From: Blastococcus sp. URHD0036
GTDB lineage: Bacteria; Actinomycetota; Actinomycetes; Mycobacteriales; Geodermatophilaceae
Length of the DNA: 64,000 nt
Assembly (NCBI RefSeq): GCF_000701365.1
Contig: NZ_JNIK01000016.1
Span: 124,001-188,000 of the forward strand
Direction: 5' to 3'
Shown: positions 58,540 to 64,000 of the stretch, in pieces
Layout of the letters: every line of letters begins with the position of its first letter
Numbering within the stretch: position 1 is the stretch's first letter
Made by a program: the position numbers and the translations under genes
The notes under the pieces: model-generated
What the model saw: only the letters and a program-made list of their open reading frames with translations
Databases searched by the model: none
What the model was told of the DNA's origin: nothing

Positions 58540-58950
58540 TCAGGGCGTCGTGGCGCTCGCGTTCACCAGCCAGCGGACGCCGAAGCGGTCGGTGACCTGA
58601 CCGAACGTGTCGCCCCACATCTGCTTCTCGAAGGGGACGTCGACGGTGCCGCCCTCGGCCAGGCCCCGGAAGTACCGCCCGAGCGTCTCGGGGTCGTCGC
58701 CGGAGATGGAGCAGGAGACCTTGCCGCCTCTCGTGTCCGGGTCCGCCCCGTCGGAGGCCATCAGCTCGAGGCCGGCGTCGCTGCGCAGGAAGGCGTGCAT
58801 CACGCCGTCGTCCGGGTACTCGGGCCCGCCGCCGCCCATGTCGCCGAACGTCATGACCTCCAACGTCCCGCCGAGCACGGAGCGGTAGAACTCCAGCGCC
58901 GCGCGGGCGTCGCCGGAGAAGTGCAGGTAGGGGTTCAGCCGGATCGTCAT
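58540..58950 (-). CDS. VOC family protein, PhnB/YjdN-like
   Basis: 136 residues. RLNPYLHFSGDARAALEFYRSVLGG, FGDMGGGGPEYPDDGVMHAFL, KVSCSISGDDPETL and FGVRWLVN are typical of the DUF1338/PhnB-like 3-demethylubiquinone type fold. Metal ligands are not evident. ATG with GGAGCGAG upstream. Function unknown. Confidence 0.86.
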   Translation of the reverse strand: MTIRLNPYLHFSGDARAALEFYRSVLGGTLEVMTFGDMGGGGPEYPDDGVMHAFLRSDAGLELMASDGADPDTRGGKVSCSISGDDPETLGRYFRGLAEGGTVDVPFEKQMWGDTFGQVTDRFGVRWLVNASATTP

Positions 58951-59035
58951 GCTCGCTCCTCGGGGTGCCGGGACGGTCACGGTGCAGACGTCCGCGCGGC
59001 CGCGAACTCATCGGCCGCCCCCGGAGACGCCACCG

Positions 59036-59061
59036 GCCGGCGACCCCGAGGGGTCACCGGC
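59036..59061 (-). terminator. Terminator after sodN
   Basis: 12-nt arms 59036-59047 and 59050-59061 pair with one mismatch. It lies 17 nt beyond the sodN stop on the minus strand. Confidence 0.6.
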
Positions 59062-59077
59062 CGATGGGCGGAGGACG

Positions 59078-59482
59078 TCAGGCCGCGGCCTTGGTCTCCC
59101 AGAAGATCTTGTCGATCTCGGCGATGTAGTCGAGCAGCTTCTGGCCCTCGGCGGGGTCCATGCTGCCCTTGCCACCGGCCGCGCCGGCCTGCTTGGTGGC
59201 CTTGTTGAACAGCTCGTGCAGCTGCGGGTACTTCTCGAAGTGCGGGGGCTTGAAGTAGTCGGTCCACAGCACCCACAGGTGGTGCTTGACGAGGTCCGAC
59301 CGCTGCTCCTTGATCAGGATGGCGCGGGTGCGGAAGGCCGGGTCCTCGTTGGCCTGGTACTTCTCCTGGATGGCCTTGACGGACTCCGCCTCGATGCGGG
59401 CCTGGGCCGGGTCGTACACGCCGCAGGGGAGGTCGCAGTGCGCGGTGGCCTCCACGGCGGAGAACATGCGGGTGAGACGCAT
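59078..59482 (-). CDS. sodN: Nickel superoxide dismutase
   Basis: 134 residues. A 14-residue propeptide (MRLTRMFSAVEATA) precedes the Ni-hook HCDLPCGVY; His1, Cys2 and Cys6 after cleavage bind nickel. The helical body IKEQRSDLVKHHLWVLWTDY is typical. ATG with GGAGG about 8 nt upstream; TAGGGT at 59526-59521 is the likely -10. Cytosolic. The maturation peptidase gene is divergent and 50 nt away. Confidence 0.96.
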   Translation of the reverse strand: MRLTRMFSAVEATAHCDLPCGVYDPAQARIEAESVKAIQEKYQANEDPAFRTRAILIKEQRSDLVKHHLWVLWTDYFKPPHFEKYPQLHELFNKATKQAGAAGGKGSMDPAEGQKLLDYIAEIDKIFWETKAAA

Positions 59483-59532
59483 GGAGATGCCTCCGGAGAT
59501 CGTGGGGTGGGTCGTCTGCGACCCTACTCGCG

Positions 59533-59901
59533 GTGACCGGTCTCGACAGTGGGGAGGAGCGGGTCCCCGCCCTGCTCACGCCCTGGGTGCTGGTCCGGGT
59601 GAGCGGCCCCTCGATGGGCCCGACGGTGCGCGACGGTGACCGCCTGCTCGCCCGCCGCGTCCGCCCCGGCGGCCCGGTCCGCACCGGCGACGTCGTCCTC
59701 GCGCGCTTCCCGGCCCGGCCGGAGCTGCTCGTCGTCAAGCGGGTCGTGCACCCGCTGCCCGGTGGGCACTGGGTGCAGGGGGACAACCCGTTCGTGACCG
59801 ACGACAGCCGGGCGTTCGGGCCGGCGGTCGTCGTCGGCCGGGTCGTGGGCCGGCTGTGGCCGCGCCCGGGGCGGCTGGGGCCGCTCCCGGCGGGGAGCTA
59901 G
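59533..59901 (+). CDS. sodX: Ni-SOD maturation peptidase (S26 signal-peptidase-like)
   Basis: 122 residues. S26 fold with Ser in RVSGPSMGPTVRDGDRLL and Lys in LLVVKRVVHP, VQGDNPFVTDDSR later; no membrane anchor. Removes the SodN propeptide. GTG at 59533. The stop lies in the CTAG shared with rfbC. Confidence 0.9.
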   Translation: MTGLDSGEERVPALLTPWVLVRVSGPSMGPTVRDGDRLLARRVRPGGPVRTGDVVLARFPARPELLVVKRVVHPLPGGHWVQGDNPFVTDDSRAFGPAVVVGRVVGRLWPRPGRLGPLPAGS

Positions 59902-60506
59902 CTGCCCGTGCCCCGCCGCTCGGCGTAGCGGGCGGCGCAGGACGCCATCGTGGGCAGCAGTCCCTGCTCCCGGGCCTCGGCGAGGGTGGGCGCCCCCTGG
60001 TCCTTGGCGGACAGCTCGAACTCGACGTCCGCCGGCCACGGGAGGTCCAGTGCCGGGTCGAGCGGGTGCACGCCGAACTCGCGGCCCGGGTCGTAGCCGC
60101 TGGAGACCAGGTAGGTGACCGAGCTGCCGTCGGCGAGCGCGACGAACGCGTGCCCCAGTCCCTCGGCCAGGTAGACCGCCCGGGGCTGCTCGCTGTCCAG
60201 CAGCACCGCGTCGGAGACGCCGAAGGTGGGGGAGTCGACCCGGACGTCCACGACGACGTCGAGGACGCGGCCGGCCGGGCAGTAGACGTACTTGGCCTGC
60301 CCGGGCGGGACGAGGGCGAAGTGGACGCCGCGCAGCACCCCGCGCGCCGAGACGCTGTGGTTGGCCTGGGCCAGCGGCAGGGCCGATCCCGCGACCTCGG
60401 CGAGCAGGTCGGCCCGGTACCACTCGGTGAACCGACCGCGGGCGTCGCCGTGCGACACCAGGTCGATCGCGTAGGCGTCGGGCACGGCGAGCTCTCGGAT
60501 CTCCAC
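59898..60506 (-). CDS. rfbC: dTDP-4-dehydrorhamnose 3,5-epimerase family protein
   Basis: 202 residues, cupin. DARGRFTEWYRADLLAEVAG, SVSARGVLRGVHF with the catalytic His, KYVYCPAGRVLDVVVDVR, FGVSDAVLLDSEQPRAVYLAEGLGHAFVA. Catalyses epimerisation in dTDP-rhamnose biosynthesis. No rfbA, B or D genes are nearby, so it is detached from the usual cluster. GTG 60506 with TACGGT 6 nt upstream. Confidence 0.9.
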   Translation of the reverse strand: MEIRELAVPDAYAIDLVSHGDARGRFTEWYRADLLAEVAGSALPLAQANHSVSARGVLRGVHFALVPPGQAKYVYCPAGRVLDVVVDVRVDSPTFGVSDAVLLDSEQPRAVYLAEGLGHAFVALADGSSVTYLVSSGYDPGREFGVHPLDPALDLPWPADVEFELSAKDQGAPTLAEAREQGLLPTMASCAARYAERRGTGS

Positions 60507-60512
60507 GAGCGC

Positions 60513-60518
60513 ACCGTA
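60513..60518 (-). promoter_or_regulatory. -10 box of leaderless promoter (TACGGT, minus)
   Basis: Ends 6 nt before GTG 60506. Confidence 0.5.
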
Positions 60519-60557
60519 GCGAGCCGCCCATGTGCGGGCGATTACGCTGCCGTGTCC

Positions 60558-61763
60558 ATGGACAGCATCGACCGCCCGCACGCCTCCGACCGCTTCGCCG
60601 ACGACCCGGCGTTCGCGGTGCACGAGGGCGGCAAGCTGGTCGTACGGTCGACCCGCTCCATCGACTCCCTCGCCGACCTCGCCCTCACGTACACCCCCGG
60701 CGTGGCCCGGGTGAGCAGCGCGATCGCCCTGGAGCCGGAGCTGGCCCGCCGCTTCACCTGGGCGCCGCGGGTGGTCGCGGTCGTGTCCGACGGCACCGCG
60801 GTGCTCGGGCTGGGCGACATCGGCCCCGCCGCGGCCCTGCCGGTCATGGAGGGCAAGGCCTGCCTGTTCAGCGAGTTCGCCGGCCTCTCGGCGGTGCCGG
60901 TGGTGCTCGGCACCACCGACGTCGACGAGATCGTGGAGACCGTCGTGCGGATCGCGCCGTCCTTCGGCGGCATCAACCTCGAGGACATCAGCGCACCGCG
61001 CTGCTTCGAGGTCGAGGAGCGCCTGCGCGAGCGCCTGGACATCCCGGTCATGCACGACGACCAGCACGGGACGGCGATCGTCGTCCTCGCCGCCCTGCGC
61101 AACGCCGCGAAGGTCGTCGGGCGGGAGCTGGGCAGCCTCCGCGTCGTCGTGTCCGGTGCGGGCGCGGCGGGTGTGGCATGCACCAAGATCCTGCTGGAGT
61201 CCGGGGTCGGCGACATCGCCGTGGCCGACTCGCGCGGCGTCCTGCACACCGGCCGCGAGGACCTGACGCCCATCAAGCGCTGGGTCGCGGAGCACACCAA
61301 CCGCAGCGGCTACGCCGGGACCATGGTGGGGGCGCTCGAGGGCGCCGACGTCTACCTGGGGCTGTCCGGCGGCTCGGTGCCGGAGTCGGCGATCGCGTCG
61401 ATGGCGCCGAACTGCATCGTGTTCTCCCTCGCCAACCCCATCCCCGAGGTGGACCCGGAGATGGCCGCGCGGTACGCGGCGGTCGTGGCCACCGGCCGCA
61501 GCGGCGAGCCGAACCAGATCAACAACGTGCTGGCCTTCCCCGGGGTGTTCCGCGGCGCCATCGACGCCGGCGCCACGCGCATCACCGAGGAGATGAAGCT
61601 GGCCGCGGCCGCGGCGATCGCCGACGTCGTGGGCGAGGACCTGCGGCCCGACCACATCGTGCCCAGCCCGCTGGACCGCCGGGTCGCCGAGGCCGTCGCC
61701 GCCGCGGTCGCCGCCTGCGCCCGCGGGGAGTCGCCGCACCCCGTTCCCGCGCCGCTGGGCTGA
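60558..61763 (+). CDS. NAD(P)-dependent malic enzyme
   Basis: 401 residues, small bacterial malic enzyme. Tyr in LTYTPGVARVSSAIA, LGLGDIGPAAALPVMEGKA (Lys), metal site INLEDISAPRCFEVEE, MHDDQHGTAIVVLAAL, and Rossmann VVSGAGAAGVACTKIL. Converts malate to pyruvate and CO2. ATG 60558 chosen; the GTG 60552 is two codons upstream. TACGCT at 60543-60548 is the probable -10. The phosphotransacetylase-like C-terminal domain of MaeB is absent. Confidence 0.92.
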   Translation: MDSIDRPHASDRFADDPAFAVHEGGKLVVRSTRSIDSLADLALTYTPGVARVSSAIALEPELARRFTWAPRVVAVVSDGTAVLGLGDIGPAAALPVMEGKACLFSEFAGLSAVPVVLGTTDVDEIVETVVRIAPSFGGINLEDISAPRCFEVEERLRERLDIPVMHDDQHGTAIVVLAALRNAAKVVGRELGSLRVVVSGAGAAGVACTKILLESGVGDIAVADSRGVLHTGREDLTPIKRWVAEHTNRSGYAGTMVGALEGADVYLGLSGGSVPESAIASMAPNCIVFSLANPIPEVDPEMAARYAAVVATGRSGEPNQINNVLAFPGVFRGAIDAGATRITEEMKLAAAAAIADVVGEDLRPDHIVPSPLDRRVAEAVAAAVAACARGESPHPVPAPLG

Positions 61764-61848
61764 CCGCCCCGCGCGGGGAGTCGCCGCCGGGTGGGACCGC
61801 CGCGCGGTTACGTTGGCAGCCCGAGCCTCCGACGTCTGGACCCCCGCA

Positions 61849-63621
61849 GTGACCACCACGCGCCCCGACCTGCCGCTCGCGCAGCAGGACGAGGAGCAGG
61901 AGCCGCGACCGGCCGATCCGGCCCCCGGGGACCGGCGCTCCCGGGGCGGCCGGGTCCTCCGGCGGGTCGCCGGCCTGGTGGTGCTGCTGCTGGCCGCCGT
62001 CCCGGCGGTGCTCGGGACCATCGGGGTGCTGCACGACCGCGGCGAGCCCTACCTCCCGTTCGGGGACCAGGCGATCCTGGAGCTGAACGTCCGCGAGGTG
62101 GGGACCTCGGACGTCCTGCTCGGTGCCTACTCGCGGTTCGGCTGGTACCACCCGGGGCCGATGCTGGCCTATCTGCTGGCCGTTCCCTTCCACGCCATGG
62201 ACGGGGCGCACGAGGCGCTCGCCGTCGGCGCGCTCGCCGTCGCCGGGATCAGCTCCGTCGGGGCGGTGTTCCTGGTCCGCCGTCGCCTCGGTCTGGTGGT
62301 GGCGCTGTGGGCGGTCGTCGTCCTGACCGTCACGGTGCGGCTGCTCGGCGACGGCTTCCTGCGGGACTCCTGGAACCCCTACCTGCCGGTGCTGCCGCTC
62401 CTGGCCGCCGCGCTGCTGTGCTGGACGGCGGTCCGCGGCGATGCCTGGGCGCTGCCGGTGGCCGTCGTCCCGATGACCCTGGCGGTGCAGTCCCACGTCG
62501 GCTACCTCCCGCCGGTCGGCGCCATGGGCGCGGTGCTCGCGGCCGGGCTGCTGGTCCGCGCGGGACAGGCGCGGGCCGGGTGGCGGAGCGGGGAACGCCC
62601 CCGGGACCGGCGATGGCTCCGGTGGCCGGTGGCCGTGCTCGCCGCGGTCGTCGTCGGCCTGCTGCTCTGGCTGCCGCCGATCGCGGAGCAGCTGACCACG
62701 ACCCCGGGCAACCTCGGCCTGCTGGCCGACTACTTCCGCGAGGGCGGGACCGACGGCGAGCTCTCGCTCGCCCGGGCCCTGCACGCCGTCGCCGACCAGT
62801 TCGCGCTGGTGCCCACCTACGCGGCCGGAGACCAGCCGCCCACCCGTCTGCTGCTCCCCGCCGGCTGGCCGGTGTGGGCGATCGTCGTCGGCCTGGTCGC
62901 CTTCGTGGCGGCGCTCGCCAACGGGGTGCGCCGGCGCCGCGGGGACGTCGTGTGGCTCGGGGTGATGACGCTGGCGATCGGGGTCTCGGGCGTCGCCGCC
63001 ATCGTCCGCCTGCAGGGTGCCCCCTTCGTCTACATCACCCGGTGGACCGTCGTCGTCGGCGTCCTCGCGTGGATCACCGTGGGAGCGAGCCTGCTCCCGG
63101 AACTCGTGGGGCTGGTCCGCCGCGTCGTCGGCGGCGCCCGCTCGCGAGTGGGCCCCGACGTGGTGGTCGCCGTGCCCCTCACAGCGCTGGCGACCGCGGC
63201 CGTCGTGGTCGCCGGGACCGCCGTCGCCCGCGCGGAGACGCCGATGACCGACACGACCGGCGACATCCCCCGGCTCGAGGAGGCCGTCCTCGCCGACCTC
63301 GAGCGCGCGGGGCTGGCCGGGCAGGACCCGGTCGTGCGGGTCGACTTCCCCGGGACGACCCGGCCGGGCGACATCATCGGCACCTTCTGGCCGGGCACCG
63401 GACTGGTGCTGGAACTGCTCCGGGACGGCGTCGACACCCAGGTCGCGGCGTTCTGGGTGGCGCCGTTCGGGACCCGCTACACCGACCGCGCCGACGACGC
63501 CGACTACGTGGTGACCCTTGCCTACTCCGACGGCAGCTCGCCGCCGCCGGCGGAGTGGCAGCGCGTCCTCGACGTCCAGGGCGAGCTCATGGTCTACGGC
63601 GGGGTGGCGCCGGCGCAGTGA
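61849..63621 (+). CDS. Large polytopic membrane protein, glycosyltransferase-like (hypothetical)
   Basis: 590 residues with ten or more membrane helices after a charged N-terminus. An extracellular loop after the first helix contains FGDQAILELNVREVGTS and FGWYHPGPMLAYLLAVPF, the Asp-bearing pattern of GT-C type glycosyltransferases. A soluble C-terminal domain of about 120 residues follows (DYVVTLAYSDGSSPPP). Function unknown; an envelope polymer-related enzyme is possible. GTG 61849 chosen; TTG 61813 is alternative. Confidence 0.75.
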   Translation: MTTTRPDLPLAQQDEEQEPRPADPAPGDRRSRGGRVLRRVAGLVVLLLAAVPAVLGTIGVLHDRGEPYLPFGDQAILELNVREVGTSDVLLGAYSRFGWYHPGPMLAYLLAVPFHAMDGAHEALAVGALAVAGISSVGAVFLVRRRLGLVVALWAVVVLTVTVRLLGDGFLRDSWNPYLPVLPLLAAALLCWTAVRGDAWALPVAVVPMTLAVQSHVGYLPPVGAMGAVLAAGLLVRAGQARAGWRSGERPRDRRWLRWPVAVLAAVVVGLLLWLPPIAEQLTTTPGNLGLLADYFREGGTDGELSLARALHAVADQFALVPTYAAGDQPPTRLLLPAGWPVWAIVVGLVAFVAALANGVRRRRGDVVWLGVMTLAIGVSGVAAIVRLQGAPFVYITRWTVVVGVLAWITVGASLLPELVGLVRRVVGGARSRVGPDVVVAVPLTALATAAVVVAGTAVARAETPMTDTTGDIPRLEEAVLADLERAGLAGQDPVVRVDFPGTTRPGDIIGTFWPGTGLVLELLRDGVDTQVAAFWVAPFGTRYTDRADDADYVVTLAYSDGSSPPPAEWQRVLDVQGELMVYGGVAPAQ

Positions 63622-63633
63622 GGCCGGCCGGTC

Positions 63634-64000
63634 CTACCGGGCGAGGATGTCGGCGATGAACGGGTCGACCGCGTCCCGGGCGCCGGTGTTGGCGTAGAGG
63701 AACCACAGCGCCGCCACGACGAACGCCGGTGCGAGCACCGCCTTCTCCAGGAACGCGCCGGTGTGCATGGGCGTGAGCATGAGCCGGCAGCGGTGCAGGA
63801 TCCAGATCAGCGGCACCGGCACGCCCTGCCGGGTGATCATGTCGCCGGCGATGTGCACCAGGCACCCGACGCCGACCGCCCACGGCAGCCACATGGGTTG
63901 CGGCGTGTGGTCCAGCAGGAACCAGGCGCCGGCCCACGAGAGCACCAGGTTGCCGACGACGGTGTTCTCGATCCGGCCGGGGATCACGAAGTTCAGCGCG
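63634..64000 (-). CDS. YdjM-like membrane protein (metal-dependent hydrolase family), 5' end outside window
   Basis: Open to the window end, so the N-terminus lies beyond 64000; an internal GTG at 63987 is not the true start. Membrane segments VVGNLVLSWAGAWFLLD, WAVGVGCLVHIAGDMITRQGVP and LAPAFVVAALWFLYAN match the YdjM/LexA-regulated inner-membrane hydrolase family (HIAGDM, TPMHTG). Family members are putative metal-dependent hydrolases. 12 nt from the convergent membrane gene. Confidence 0.8.
   Translation of the reverse strand, partial: ALNFVIPGRIENTVVGNLVLSWAGAWFLLDHTPQPMWLPWAVGVGCLVHIAGDMITRQGVPVPLIWILHRCRLMLTPMHTGAFLEKAVLAPAFVVAALWFLYANTGARDAVDPFIADILAR

Overview
The window is a very GC-rich chromosomal segment (well above 70 % GC by eye). 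It shows GTG starts, GTGA/ATGA stop-start overlaps, leaderless TANNNT promoters, two WhiB proteins, mycoredoxin, a sigma-R/RsrA pair, ribosomal protein bL37, a Ni superoxide dismutase and initiator tRNA without encoded CCA. This points to an actinobacterium. The protein mix suggests Geodermatophilaceae (Blastococcus/Geodermatophilus/Modestobacter type), which is an inference. No phage, insertion sequence, integrase, CRISPR array or replication origin was seen.

Layout. 1-5.5 kb: tail of a membrane Ser/Thr kinase, a DUF2510 membrane protein, a catalytic/non-catalytic M16 peptidase pair and nudC. 5.5-21 kb: a conserved actinobacterial block resembling M. tuberculosis Rv3193c-Rv3199c (uridine-kinase-like, ANTAR regulator, mycoredoxin, uvrD2, whiB7 with an attenuator-type leader, dapA, AarF kinase, orphan TOMM/ThiF-like protein, YgjP and DUF2342 peptidases, Lon-like PDZ protease, UPF0182). 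21-36.8 kb: an accessory, lineage-variable stretch with two initiator tRNA genes, an esterase, P450 plus ferredoxin, cbs-metB transsulfuration, aldo-keto reductase/XdhC-like, hisN, and a GntR-controlled biuret/allophanate operon with a permease. 36.9-52.5 kb: a second conserved block resembling Rv3219-Rv3228 (rsgA, aroA, SRAP, sigR-rsrA, bL37, small biotinyl protein, pdtaS, whiB1), interrupted by a membrane protein and a NarL-type two-component system. 52.8-64 kb: lipid genes (DagK-like, pssA, psd), HAD and GNAT enzymes, a SpoIIE phosphatase, sodN/sodX, rfbC, malic enzyme, a polytopic membrane protein and a truncated YdjM-like gene.

How the genes work together. Several parts answer redox or antibiotic stress. 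Sigma-R and its zinc anti-sigma sit beside a consensus sigma-R promoter, and a second such promoter faces mycoredoxin. whiB7 has its expected AT-rich autoregulatory promoter, an upstream ORF and a terminator hairpin. whiB1 has a CRP-type palindrome upstream. The biuret hydrolase, allophanate hydrolase and permease probably form a nitrogen-scavenging unit under the adjacent GntR protein.

The most novel-looking items are a 57-nt structured intergenic repeat present twice with a perfectly conserved stem architecture, five convergent gene pairs whose stop codons share one CTAG, and a biotin-carboxylase-like protein without an evident ATP-grasp domain next to a stand-alone biotinyl carrier.
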